Notes: generated by a model not told the origin, from the sequence alone. Counted from the stretch's first letter, positions 53,964-62,772 are shown. The stretch: 64,000 bases of DNA from CADEED01 sp035995425 (GCA_035995425.1 DASYKM010000163.1:24333-88332), one strand, 5' to 3'. Program-made: numbers and translations.

Positions 53964-55490
53964 ATGAAAACGATCAGTCAGTCGGATCTCATCGACAGCG
54001 TGGCGGACGCGCTGCAGTACATTTCCTATTTTCATCCGCCGGACTACATCCGGGCGCTTGGTCGGGCCTATGAGCTCGAGCAGTCGCCGGCGGCTCGCGA
54101 CGCCATCGCGCAAATCCTCAGCAACTCGCGCATGTGCGCCGAGGGGCGCCGGCCCATCTGCCAGGACACCGGCATCGTCATGGTGTTCGCCAAGGTCGGC
54201 ATGAACGTGCGCTGGGATGCCTCGATGAGCTTCGAGGACATGATCAACGAAGGCGTGCGGCGCGCCTATCTACATCCGGACAACAAGCTGCGCGCCTCGA
54301 TCGTCGCGGATCCGAACTTCTCGCGCAAGAACACCAGGGACAACACACCGGCCGTCATTCACACGCGGCTGGTGGCCGGAGATGAGCTGGAAATCACCGT
54401 CGCGGCCAAGGGCGGCGGTTCGGAGAACAAATCGAAGTTCGTGATGCTGAATCCCTCGGACTCACTCACCGACTGGGTGCTCGAGACGGTTCCGCTCATG
54501 GGCGCGGGCTGGTGTCCCCCGGGAATGTTGGGCATCGGCATCGGTGGGTCCGCCGAGAAAGCCATGTTGCTCGCCAAGGAAGCGCTCATGGAGCCCATCG
54601 ACATGACGGAGCTCAAGGCCCGCGGGCCACAGAACAAGACCGAGGAGCTGCGCATCGACCTGTACGAGAAGGTCAACGCGCTCGGCATCGGCGCGCAGGG
54701 GCTCGGCGGACTATCCACTGTGCTGGATGTCAAGATTTTCGAGTACCCGACACACGCGGCCTCCAAGCCCGTGGCCATGATCCCGAACTGCGCCGCCACG
54801 CGGCACGTGCATTTCACGCTCGACGGCAGCGGGCCGGCGAAGCTCGTGCCGCCGAAGCTCTCCGACTGGCCGAAGGTCGACTGGGCGCCGGCTGCCGATG
54901 CACGTCGCGTGAATCTCGACGCGCTGACTCCCGCGGAGGTGGCGAGCTGGAAACCGGGTGAGGCGCTGCTGCTCAACGGCAAGATGCTCACCGGCCGCGA
55001 TGCCGCCCACAAGCGCATCGCCGACCTTTTCGCGACAGGCAAAGGTCTGCCGCCGGGCGTTGATTTCCGCAATCGCGTCATCTACTACGTGGGCCCGGTC
55101 GATCCGGTGCGCGGCGAGGTAGTGGGCCCGGCGGGCCCGACGACCGCCACGCGCATGGATAAATTCACGGAGATGATGCTGGAGAAAACCGGACTCATTG
55201 CGATGGTGGGCAAAGCCGAACGCGGGCCGACCGGCATCGAGGCGATTCGCCGGCATCGCGCCGCCTATCTCATGGCCGTGGGTGGCGCGGCGTACCTCGT
55301 GTCGAAGGCCATCAAGGCATCGCGCGTGGTTGCCTTCGAAGACCTCGGCATGGAGGCCATCTACGAATTCACGGTGGAAGACATGCCCGTCACCGTGGCC
55401 GTCGATGCGAACGGCACCTCGGTCCACCAGACCGGCCCGGCGGAGTGGAGCCGGAAGATCGCCGCCGGAATCAACGTGCGCGCGCGATAA
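53964..55490 (+). CDS. fumA: Class I fumarate hydratase (iron-sulphur)
   Basis: 508 residues, the length of single-chain FumA/FumB. Catalytic and cluster region: EGRRPICQDTGIVMVF (Cys ligand), MGAGWCPPGMLGIGIGGSA (Cys ligand) and the C-terminal half with PNCAATRHVHF (Cys ligand). It interconverts fumarate and malate in the TCA cycle. ATG at 53964 starts the family alignment; the frame upstream is chance. No ribosome site of note. Confidence 0.95.
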   Translation: MKTISQSDLIDSVADALQYISYFHPPDYIRALGRAYELEQSPAARDAIAQILSNSRMCAEGRRPICQDTGIVMVFAKVGMNVRWDASMSFEDMINEGVRRAYLHPDNKLRASIVADPNFSRKNTRDNTPAVIHTRLVAGDELEITVAAKGGGSENKSKFVMLNPSDSLTDWVLETVPLMGAGWCPPGMLGIGIGGSAEKAMLLAKEALMEPIDMTELKARGPQNKTEELRIDLYEKVNALGIGAQGLGGLSTVLDVKIFEYPTHAASKPVAMIPNCAATRHVHFTLDGSGPAKLVPPKLSDWPKVDWAPAADARRVNLDALTPAEVASWKPGEALLLNGKMLTGRDAAHKRIADLFATGKGLPPGVDFRNRVIYYVGPVDPVRGEVVGPAGPTTATRMDKFTEMMLEKTGLIAMVGKAERGPTGIEAIRRHRAAYLMAVGGAAYLVSKAIKASRVVAFEDLGMEAIYEFTVEDMPVTVAVDANGTSVHQTGPAEWSRKIAAGINVRAR

Positions 55491-55510
55491 GAACCCCTTC
55501 CCGGCACCAC
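55491..55510. repeat. Solo arm of the palindrome A family
   Basis: GAACCCCTTCCCGGCACC matches 18 nt of the right arm of palindrome A exactly (1063-1080). No inverted partner lies nearby, so this is a half copy. It fills the 23-bp gap between two convergent genes. Confidence 0.8.
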
Positions 55511-55513
55511 TCT

Positions 55514-57742
55514 CTAACTACCCTCGGGCAGGCCGTGCGGGCCGCCACGCGGAAACCAGCAGCTCACGGTGGTTCCGCGCGCCCGCGCGCTTTCGATGCG
55601 CAGCGATCCGGTCATCATCTGCGCGCGGTAATGCATGATGCGCAGGCCGAGCCCTTTCGACTGATGAATCGCGGGATTGAAGCCGCTGCCGTTGTCTTCG
55701 ATGCGCAGCAGGCCGCGGTCGCCGTCGCAACGCAGCTCGATCTTCACGTTGCTCGCGTGCCCGTGCTGGGCCGCGTTGGTCACGGCCTCCTGGGCGATGC
55801 GGTACAGGTGCAGCGCGTTGACGGATTCCAGTCCGCGATCGAGCGTGTCGTCCGCCTCGCAGCGCACATCGATGTGGAACATGGCCGACAAGCGGCGCGC
55901 CAGCTCTTCGAGCGCCAGGGCCAGGCCGCCGCGATCGAAAGTGACCGGTGACAATCCGCGCGCCAGCGCGCGCGTCGTGAAAATGGCGTCGTTGACCAGC
56001 AGCGCCACTTCTTCGATCGATGGCGACAACGCCGGGGCTTCGCGCTCGGCGCGATTCTCGAGGCCGCGCAGCAGCAACGCGATGCCCGTGAGCTCCTGGC
56101 CAAGGCCGTCGTGCAGATCGTTGCCGATGCGTTGCTGTTCGCGGTTACTCACCTCGAGCACCTCGCGCTCGAGCTGTCGCCGCGCCGTCGCGTCCTGGAG
56201 CATGGTCAGCCAGAAGCGCTCGCCGCGCAGCACCAGCGAGGTGATGGCCGCTTCGACGAACAACGCGCTATCGCCATCGTGCGCGCTTCGCACCGTGAGT
56301 TCGCTGACCAGCGGAGCGCCGGAACGTGCGGCCGCTTCGTCCGCGGATTCGGCGATTCGCCGATCGAGCGGCGGATCGCAGGGCAGCTGAACCAGGTGTT
56401 TGCCGATGAGCGCGCCGTGCTCGATCCGGAACATGCGGTCGAACGCCGGATTGGTCATGCGGATGATGCCGCCGCTATCCGACAGCACCACGCCCTCGTG
56501 CATCACTTCGATGGCCAGCGCCTGGCTGCGCAACACTTCTTCGTTCGCCTTGCGATCGGTGATGTCGTGCACGACGCCAATGAAGCGGCGCACGCTGCCA
56601 TCGGCGGAGACGATCGGCTGATTGGCCAGGTGAATCCAGCGCGTCTCGCCGCGCAGGGTCTTCAGCGCCATTTCCGATTCGGTGCGCTCGCCCTTGCGCA
56701 GTTTCTGGCGGCGCTGAATGGCGTTGGCGTGATCGGCGGGGAGAAATGCGTGGCGCCAGCCGAGCCGATTGAGCTCTTCGAAAGATCCGCCGAAGAATTG
56801 CGACCAGCCCGGGCTGGCCCACACCACCTGCGCTTCGCCGTGCTCGTCGACTGTGGATTCGTAGACGAAACCAGAGGTGAGCTCGGCGACCGTGCGATAA
56901 CGAAATTCGCTTTCGCGCAACGCATCGGCGGACTGCTTGCGCTCGGTGATGTCGATGGCGACACCAACCAGGCGCGTGAACTTTCCGGTGGCCGGATCCG
57001 CGATGGGGCGATTCTTGACCTCGATCCACCGCACGATGCCGTCGCAGCGGCGGATCTGCGTGGTGAACTCGACGGTTTCACCGCGCAGGTAGCGCTCGGT
57101 GCGCTCGAGACTGCGTTCGTGCCAGCTGGGGCCCACCAGGAAACTCTGCCAGCCGCGCCGCCGATACTCTTCTTCGCTGCAGCCGTACACGCGCTCCGCA
57201 CCGAACGTCCATTCGAGCTCGTACGTCCCCTGCGCGTTCATGAGGTACTCGTAGACGGCGCCTTCGGACAAGTCGGCGACCGTGCGATAGCGCGCGTAGT
57301 TCAGCGACAGGCTGCGTTCATTGGCCTTGCGGCGGTTGATGTCGCGCGAGTGCGCGATGATGCCGCGCACCGCCGGATTGGCGAGCGCATTCACCGCCAC
57401 GCTCTCGAGCCAGCACCAGCTGCCATCGCGGTGGCGGAAGCGGTATTCGAACCGGCTCAGCTCGGGCTGGGTTTCGCTCACGCTCAGAAATCCACGAAAC
57501 CGTTCGCGCATTGCCTCCGCATCGTCGGGATGCAGGAAATCCGCGGCGTTCCGCCCTAACAACTCCGCGACGGAGTAGCCGAGGTAGCGCACGACCGCTT
57601 CATTGGCATAGGAAAACGTCCCGTCAGCGGTCTGAATCGTGATGATTTCCAGCGCGTGCTCGGTGAGCGCGCGCAAGCGCGCATCCTGGCCGACGGTGAG
57701 CTCGGAGGGGACGCGGGCTTCTACTGGCGTTTTCGCGACCAT
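55514..57742 (-). CDS. Multi-PAS sensor histidine kinase, NarL/DesK (HisKA_3) type
   Basis: 742 residues, soluble. Four PAS units: about 22-140, 150-270, 280-400 and 405-520, each ending in a D-I-T/N-x-R-K type PAC. The H-box is EQQRIGNDLHDGLGQELTG with H544, the HisKA_3 form that pairs with LuxR-type regulators. The ATPase region has NAAQHGHASNVKIEL, LLRIEDNGSGF and GLGLRIMHYRAQMM. No partner regulator is next to it. It is divergent from TonB receptor 2. Confidence 0.92.
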   Translation of the reverse strand: MVAKTPVEARVPSELTVGQDARLRALTEHALEIITIQTADGTFSYANEAVVRYLGYSVAELLGRNAADFLHPDDAEAMRERFRGFLSVSETQPELSRFEYRFRHRDGSWCWLESVAVNALANPAVRGIIAHSRDINRRKANERSLSLNYARYRTVADLSEGAVYEYLMNAQGTYELEWTFGAERVYGCSEEEYRRRGWQSFLVGPSWHERSLERTERYLRGETVEFTTQIRRCDGIVRWIEVKNRPIADPATGKFTRLVGVAIDITERKQSADALRESEFRYRTVAELTSGFVYESTVDEHGEAQVVWASPGWSQFFGGSFEELNRLGWRHAFLPADHANAIQRRQKLRKGERTESEMALKTLRGETRWIHLANQPIVSADGSVRRFIGVVHDITDRKANEEVLRSQALAIEVMHEGVVLSDSGGIIRMTNPAFDRMFRIEHGALIGKHLVQLPCDPPLDRRIAESADEAAARSGAPLVSELTVRSAHDGDSALFVEAAITSLVLRGERFWLTMLQDATARRQLEREVLEVSNREQQRIGNDLHDGLGQELTGIALLLRGLENRAEREAPALSPSIEEVALLVNDAIFTTRALARGLSPVTFDRGGLALALEELARRLSAMFHIDVRCEADDTLDRGLESVNALHLYRIAQEAVTNAAQHGHASNVKIELRCDGDRGLLRIEDNGSGFNPAIHQSKGLGLRIMHYRAQMMTGSLRIESARARGTTVSCWFPRGGPHGLPEGS

Positions 57743-57984
57743 GGTGCGGCGGCAATTCTATAGACAAGCCTCCTGAATACCGCCGCCCGGCAATCCCCTG
57801 GCCCAGGAAATGACTGATTCGAACGGCGTCATCGCATCTGACGTGCGAGGCGCGGAAGTTTGTTGTGCACGCACGACAAAATTGTCAGAAGTTACTTACG
57901 CCAAGAGTTTCCCAGCCTGTAACTAGATGAAAATGCTGCACTAGGTATGCACTAAAACTTACGATTAATTCAGCAATCCTTGTG
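57743..57984. other. Upstream region of TonB receptor 2 with an operator-like palindrome
   Basis: Gap between the divergent kinase and the receptor promoter. A 22-nt near-palindrome at 57859-57880 (TTTGTTGTGCAC, then GCACGACAAA) is symmetric at 9 of 11 positions and could bind a dimeric regulator. The rest is AT-richer than its surroundings, as expected upstream of a promoter; nothing else recognised. Confidence 0.45.
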
Positions 57985-58012
57985 TTGTTAAAAACCAAAC
58001 GAATGCTAGTGT
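57985..58012 (+). promoter_or_regulatory. Promoter of TonB receptor 2 (shared module)
   Basis: TTGTTA (57985-57990), 16 nt, TAGTGT (58007-58012) preceded by TGC (extended -10-like). The copy ahead of receptor 3 has TTGTTC, 16 nt, TAGGCT, and in both the -35 lies exactly 36 nt before the TTGCAGGAG block. A start near 58019-58021 is inferred. Confidence 0.55.
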
Positions 58013-58020
58013 CGGCTCCC

Positions 58021-58178
58021 TTGCAGGAGTTTGATGCGATTCGCGGTTGCTGGGCACCGTCCGAATGGATGGCGAGCGTTGATTCTCCCTCGCTTGAACG
58101 CCAGCGCATTTGAAACGCCATTCCTCCTGTAACCCGGTGCGCGGTGCGCGGCGGGAAAACCACGGAATGGGGATTGCA
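58021..58178 (+). promoter_or_regulatory. Structured 5' leader of TonB receptor 2
   Basis: Begins with the shared block TTGCAGGAGTTTGA. Possible helices, read by eye: P1 58024-58029 with 58124-58129 (CAGGAG/CTCCTG); P2 58033-58038 with 58105-58110; P3 58039-58066 (ATTCG.CGGT/ACCG.CGAAT); P4 58071-58102 (GGCG.AGCG/CGCT.CGCC); P5 58134-58154 with loop GGT and one mismatch. The receptor 3 leader has the same order of helices with other sequences. An upstream ORF is embedded (58034-58132). A GGGGA ribosome site lies 5 nt before the receptor ATG. Confidence 0.55.
58034..58132 (+). CDS. Putative leader-peptide ORF upstream of TonB receptor 2
   Basis: 32 codons and stop. AGGAG lies 4 nt before the ATG. 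The peptide begins MRFAVAGHRPNGW and ends TPFLL. The receptor 3 leader has a 27-codon counterpart beginning MRKSHSIW and ending TYSLL; in both, CTC then CTG or TTG then TAAC stands 1-2 nt before hairpin P5. Translation would unfold P2-P4, a layout typical of leader-peptide control. It could be chance within a conserved RNA; no expression evidence. Confidence 0.4.
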   Translation: MRFAVAGHRPNGWRALILPRLNASAFETPFLL

Positions 58179-61100
58179 ATGAACCAATATTCAAAAGTCA
58201 GAGGGGAAGTGCGGCTCGCACTCTTGATGGCTGGGTCTGCGGCACTACTTGCGACTTCGGCAATCGCCCAGGAGCAGGCTGAAAGCGAGCAGCCGATGGA
58301 AGAAGTGGTGGTGACCGGTTCGCGCATCTTGGGCCCCGGCCTCGAATCGCCGTCGCCGGTGCAGACCATCACCTCCGCAGACATCGCCAGCACTGGCATC
58401 GTCAACGCGCAGGATCTCCTGCTCAAAAATCCCACGTTCGGCACGCCGACGCTCAGCCGCACGAACTCCGCATTCCTGACCTCGGGTGCGGGTGTCGCCA
58501 CGGTCGATCTGCGCAACCTCGGCATCGAGCGCACGTTGACGCTGGTGGACGGCCGTCGCTTCGTGTCGGGAAATCCAGGTTCGGCCGCGGTCGACTACAA
58601 CACCATCCCCGCGCAGTTCATCGAGCGCATCGACGTGCTGACCGGCGGCGCCTCGGCGGTGTACGGCTCGGACGCCGTCGCGGGCGTCGTCAACATCATC
58701 CTCAAGAAGAACTTCGAAGGCGTTGCCTTCGACGGTCAGTACGGCGCGACGGGTGACAGCGACAACCAGGAAACGCAGGTCGGCCTCACCTTCGGCACCA
58801 ACACCGAAGATGGCCGCGGCAACATCATGGCGCATGTCGGATATACCAAGCAGGGCGCGGTGTTTTCCCGCGATCGCGCGCGCTCGGCCATCGACCAGTT
58901 TTCCTCGGGTGCTGATTCCGGCGATCCGACTGACCTGTTCACCATCGTCCGTCCGTTCTATTCGGGTTTCGCGCCGCAAGGCCGATTCTTCACCGCGAAT
59001 GGCGACCCCAACGGCATTACCTATGACACTGCCGGCAACATCATTCCCTGGGATACCAACGGCGAGGAAACCGCGGCAACGGGTTTCAATCGCTCGGCTT
59101 TCCGCACGATCGCCGTTCCCGTGGAGCGCTACCTGTTCGCGGGTCGGGGCACCTTCGAGTTCACCGACCACCACAGCGCGTTCTTCGAAGGCACGTACGC
59201 TTCGTCGAATTCGAGCTCGATCATCGAACCCTTTGCGCTCGCCGCCGAAAACATCTATCCCGCGAGCGGCGGCCAGGTGCCAGCTGAATTCGACGTCGGC
59301 GGTGTGCTGGTGCGCAATCCGGTGGTGCCGGACGAGATCTTCAATACGGCCGAAGACGAAGACGGCGACGGTTTGCGCGACTACTACTTCGTCAAGCGCA
59401 TGTCCGAATTCGGCAATCGCGACAGCAATGCCAAGCGGGACACCTTTCGCGTAGTGGGCGGTCTGCAGGGTTCGTTCGTGTCGGACAAGTGGCACTACGA
59501 AGGCTTCTATGCCTTCGGTCAGACGAAAGAAGCCCAGACCTCGAGTGGCCAGGTCAACGTACTGAATTTCCGCAATGCCCTCGAGGCGGTCGCAGATGTC
59601 CAGGATGTCGACAACGATGGCAATACCACGGAAGCGATCTGTCGCGACGCCAATGCGCGTCTCCAGGGATGCGTGCCGGTGGATGTTTTTGGCTACAACT
59701 CGATGTCGCCGGAGGCGATCAACTACATCCAGGCGCCGGGTTCACTCGCGACTTTCACTTCGCAGCGGCTGCTCGGTGTGAACCTCACGGGCGAGTTGTT
59801 CGAAATGCCCGCAGGCCCGTTCGCGATTGCGGTGGGCGGCGAGTACCGCGAAGAGTTCAGCAGCAGCGAGTTCGATCCACTGTCGCAGTCGGGCCTCAAC
59901 GGAGGCAACGCAATTCCGCCGACGCGTGGCGAGTTCAACGTGCGCGAGGCATATCTGGAAGCGTCCGTGCCGCTTCTGAAGGATCTGCCGTTCGTCGATC
60001 AGCTGTCGCTGCGTGCCGCGGTGCGCGCGTCCGACTACTCCACCGTGGGCAACACATTGAGCTGGAATGGCGGCATCGAGTGGTCGCCGATTCCCTCGCT
60101 GCGGTTCCGCGCCATTCGGGCGCTGTCGACGCGTGCGCCCAACATCAGTGAGCTCTTCACGCCGCCGAGCCAGACCTTCCCGAGCGTTCAGGATCCTTGC
60201 GTGGACGTGACCGCGGTGAGCACCGACGCGGTATCAATCGCGTGCCGCGCGGCACCGGGTGTGAATGCGAACATCGCGTCGCATGTGGACGCCACCCATC
60301 CTGACGGTGTTTTCGATCTGACCCAGTCGGATATCCAGGGCGTCTCTGGGTTCGATCGGGGCAATCCGAACCTGCAGGAAGAAGAGGGGAATTCCTGGAC
60401 CATCGGCGCGGTGATTCAACCCGAAGGTATCCCGGTGCTCGACAAGTTCGATTTCACGATCGACTACTACCGGATCGACATCGCCAATGCGATCACGCTG
60501 CGGGATCGCGACTTCATCCTCACGCAATGCTATGGCGGCGGTGATACTTCCCTGTGCCAGTTTGTGACGCGCCGTCCGAACGACGTCGGCGCCAACAGCG
60601 CCGGGTCGATCCAGTTCATCGATGCGGATACGACCAACACCGGCGGTGAATTCGCGGAAGGCATCGACCTGACGGTTGGCTACGCGCAGCCGATTGGCGC
60701 CGGCAACTTCAGTGCTCACCTGTCGTACACCCACCTGCTGGATCACTACCAGATTCCGCTCGATGGCGGCGACAAGGATCGCATGGCGGGTGAGGTGGGC
60801 GATTCGAAAGATCGCGCCTATCTAACGCTGGGTTACAACGTCGGCAAGTTCGGCGGCACGCTGCAGACCACCTACATCGGAGCCGCGGACCTCGATGACC
60901 AGTTCCTCGCGGCATTCGCCGTGCCGGGGACGGGTACAGATCCCGTGACCAATCCAGCAATTCCCCTGGCGCCCGGGTCGTATGGCGTTGGCGCGGTGAC
61001 CTATGTCGATTTGCAATTCACGTGGTCGCCGGGTGATCAGTACCAGGTGTTTCTCGGTGCGAACAATCTGCTGGACGAGGAGCCTCCATTGCTCATCTCC

Positions 61101-61196
61101 GGATTGCCGAGCGATGTCACCGGTGCGGAAACCGACGCCGGCACGTATGACGCCATCGGCCGCCGCTGGTATGCCGGCGTGCGTGTGAAGTTCTGA
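58179..61196 (+). CDS. TonB-dependent receptor 2
   Basis: 1005 residues. Signal peptide (ALLMAGSAALLATSAIAQ), TonB box-like EEVVVTGSRI, plug with VYGSDAVAGVVNIILKK, and a barrel ending VRVKF. The family is the large, oxygen-environment group with long extracellular loops (often carbohydrate or peptide receptors), but the substrate is not readable. ATG at 58179 is fixed by the GGGGA site and by the signal peptide; the open frame reaches back through the leader. A terminator follows. Confidence 0.94.
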   Translation: MNQYSKVRGEVRLALLMAGSAALLATSAIAQEQAESEQPMEEVVVTGSRILGPGLESPSPVQTITSADIASTGIVNAQDLLLKNPTFGTPTLSRTNSAFLTSGAGVATVDLRNLGIERTLTLVDGRRFVSGNPGSAAVDYNTIPAQFIERIDVLTGGASAVYGSDAVAGVVNIILKKNFEGVAFDGQYGATGDSDNQETQVGLTFGTNTEDGRGNIMAHVGYTKQGAVFSRDRARSAIDQFSSGADSGDPTDLFTIVRPFYSGFAPQGRFFTANGDPNGITYDTAGNIIPWDTNGEETAATGFNRSAFRTIAVPVERYLFAGRGTFEFTDHHSAFFEGTYASSNSSSIIEPFALAAENIYPASGGQVPAEFDVGGVLVRNPVVPDEIFNTAEDEDGDGLRDYYFVKRMSEFGNRDSNAKRDTFRVVGGLQGSFVSDKWHYEGFYAFGQTKEAQTSSGQVNVLNFRNALEAVADVQDVDNDGNTTEAICRDANARLQGCVPVDVFGYNSMSPEAINYIQAPGSLATFTSQRLLGVNLTGELFEMPAGPFAIAVGGEYREEFSSSEFDPLSQSGLNGGNAIPPTRGEFNVREAYLEASVPLLKDLPFVDQLSLRAAVRASDYSTVGNTLSWNGGIEWSPIPSLRFRAIRALSTRAPNISELFTPPSQTFPSVQDPCVDVTAVSTDAVSIACRAAPGVNANIASHVDATHPDGVFDLTQSDIQGVSGFDRGNPNLQEEEGNSWTIGAVIQPEGIPVLDKFDFTIDYYRIDIANAITLRDRDFILTQCYGGGDTSLCQFVTRRPNDVGANSAGSIQFIDADTTNTGGEFAEGIDLTVGYAQPIGAGNFSAHLSYTHLLDHYQIPLDGGDKDRMAGEVGDSKDRAYLTLGYNVGKFGGTLQTTYIGAADLDDQFLAAFAVPGTGTDPVTNPAIPLAPGSYGVGAVTYVDLQFTWSPGDQYQVFLGANNLLDEEPPLLISGLPSDVTGAETDAGTYDAIGRRWYAGVRVKF

Positions 61197-61228
61197 AGGT
61201 CGGAAAATCGGCTGGCGCGAGCGAGCCG

Positions 61229-61258
61229 GGGCGACCTGCAAAGGTCGCCCTTTTTTTT
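61229..61258 (+). terminator. Rho-independent terminator after TonB receptor 2
   Basis: GGGCGACCT (61229-61237), loop GCAA, AGGTCGCCC (61242-61250), then eight T. A strong classic terminator, so the aspartic protease 6 bp downstream must rely on its own promoter or readthrough. Confidence 0.93.
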
Positions 61259-61264
61259 GGGCGT

Positions 61265-62320
61265 ATGCGGTACCGTCCACTCATGCGGCATGCCGTCATC
61301 AGGATTCTTTCTCTCGCGGCGCTCTCGGTCCCACCGGTAAATGCGGCCGTGAATTCGATCGCCACTCCGTCCGCGGCGGCTCCCGACATCGTTCTGCCGA
61401 CCGTCGAGATTCCCCCACCGGCGGAAACAAAGGCCGAAGATTTTGTGTACGTCGCGGCGACGAGCGCCGATCGCATCGGTCGCGTCATGGCACCGGTGTT
61501 CGTGAATGGCACGGGTCCATTCGCGTTCGTGGTGGATACGGGGGCCTCCAGCAGCGTGATGTCACCGCGGCTCGTGATGCGGCTGAAGCTCGCGCCGGAT
61601 CCGAAACGCACCAAACTGCTGCGTGGTATCACGGGATCGGAAGTCGTTTCGACCGTAGCCGTGCAGAACATCACCGCCGGCGAGATCACGTTGCCGCAAC
61701 TCGAACTACCGGTGGTCGAGCCGCGCGTGTTCGCGGATGCCGATGGCATCTTCGGCGCCGACGCTTTCGCGCACGGCTGCCTGTATGTGAACTTCCTCAG
61801 ATCGCAGGTTTCGATCTTGCGAACTTCGTGCCCACGCGTCGACGTGAAATGGGAAGTCGTGCGCGCGCGTTTGCGGTTCGGCGGGCTTGCGATGGTAAGG
61901 GCGCGCGTCGGTGGCGTGGGCGTGACCGCAATCATCGACACCGGCGCGGAACGGTCGCTTGGCAATCCGGCGCTGCTCGAGGCGTTGGGGTTGCAGACGG
62001 CGGCCGCAGACCCAGCCACGCGCAGGCAGATCTACGCCGCCACGGCGCAAGAGGTGTTCGGCAACATCGTCGCCACCTCCACGATTCGAATTGGCCACAC
62101 CGATATCGACAATCTGCACGTGGTTTTTGGTGCCTTTGAAGTGTTCCGCATGTGGGGCGTGGAAAACGAGCCGGCGATCGTGCTCGGCATGGACGTTCTG
62201 GGCACGGCAAACGCGATGATGATCGATTACCGGCGCGAAGAGCTGCGCCTGCTGCCGCCTGGCGAAGAGAACACCGTGCGATCGCGCAAGCCCATCACCC
62301 CGAGCCGCCTGCCGCAGTAG
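61265..62320 (+). CDS. Retropepsin-like aspartic protease, duplicated
   Basis: 351 residues. A signal peptide (ILSLAALSVPPVNA) is followed by two retropepsin-like halves, each with a catalytic motif: FVVDTGASSSVM (D91) and AIIDTGAERSLG (D225), and a matching I-G-x-D/L-G-M-D/GADAF flap strand (GIFGADAF, IVLGMDVLG). Most bacterial members have one half and dimerise; here both are in one chain. It lies between two TonB receptors, so a role in turning over or maturing envelope proteins is possible. ATG at 61283 is an alternative start. Confidence 0.82.
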   Translation: MRYRPLMRHAVIRILSLAALSVPPVNAAVNSIATPSAAAPDIVLPTVEIPPPAETKAEDFVYVAATSADRIGRVMAPVFVNGTGPFAFVVDTGASSSVMSPRLVMRLKLAPDPKRTKLLRGITGSEVVSTVAVQNITAGEITLPQLELPVVEPRVFADADGIFGADAFAHGCLYVNFLRSQVSILRTSCPRVDVKWEVVRARLRFGGLAMVRARVGGVGVTAIIDTGAERSLGNPALLEALGLQTAAADPATRRQIYAATAQEVFGNIVATSTIRIGHTDIDNLHVVFGAFEVFRMWGVENEPAIVLGMDVLGTANAMMIDYRREELRLLPPGEENTVRSRKPITPSRLPQ

Positions 62321-62736
62321 CCGCGTCGCGCGGCTCCGGCCTAACTACTTCGACCGCTGGCCCGGGATCGGGTCGCGGAAAGCTCGGACGGCGGCCGCTC
62401 GGAGAGGCGCGCACCTGGTGACGCGCGCATGTGGACACATCTTTCTTATGAGGATCCAGAGCGTCCGTTGGTCGGCATTTGGACGATGTTGGTGCGGCGA
62501 AAAATCGCCTCGACAATGTCCCGAAACAGCGGCGGCGCCTGTGCGGGAGCGCACTTTGCGTCCTCGCGCTCGCACGACGAATGCCTGATTTTCGTGCGTG
62601 CCCTGAATGGCGCGTGGTTGGTACGCGACATAGGTCAGCGATTCAACACTGAAAGGGCGCCAACTATGGCGTAACCACATGAATTTTATAAACTCTTGGC
62701 TCAGAAAAGATAACCATCCGCGCAAAAGTGCCAGTG
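62321..62736. other. Intergenic region
   Basis: About 416 bp before the receptor 3 promoter. Short ORFs on both strands (81 and 61 codons) have no ribosome site or family likeness and look like chance. One CTAACTAC octamer sits at 62341. Nothing else recognised. Confidence 0.45.
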
Positions 62737-62764
62737 TTGTTCGAAACCACACTCGTGATAGGCT
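62737..62764 (+). promoter_or_regulatory. Promoter of TonB receptor 3 (shared module)
   Basis: TTGTTC (62737-62742), 16 nt, TAGGCT (62759-62764) with TGA before it. Spacing and distance to the TTGCAGGAG block equal those of the receptor 2 promoter. Start of transcription near 62771-62773 is inferred. Confidence 0.55.
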
Positions 62765-62772
62765 CGCCGCCA

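Noticed and set aside
58021..58178. Cobalamin riboswitch ahead of a TonB receptor
   Set aside because: No B12-box-type sequence and wrong helix order; receptors with such switches are common, but the sequence here does not match.
62429..62674. 81-codon ORF before the receptor 3 promoter
   Set aside because: No ribosome site or likeness to any family I know; composition similar to other chance frames.
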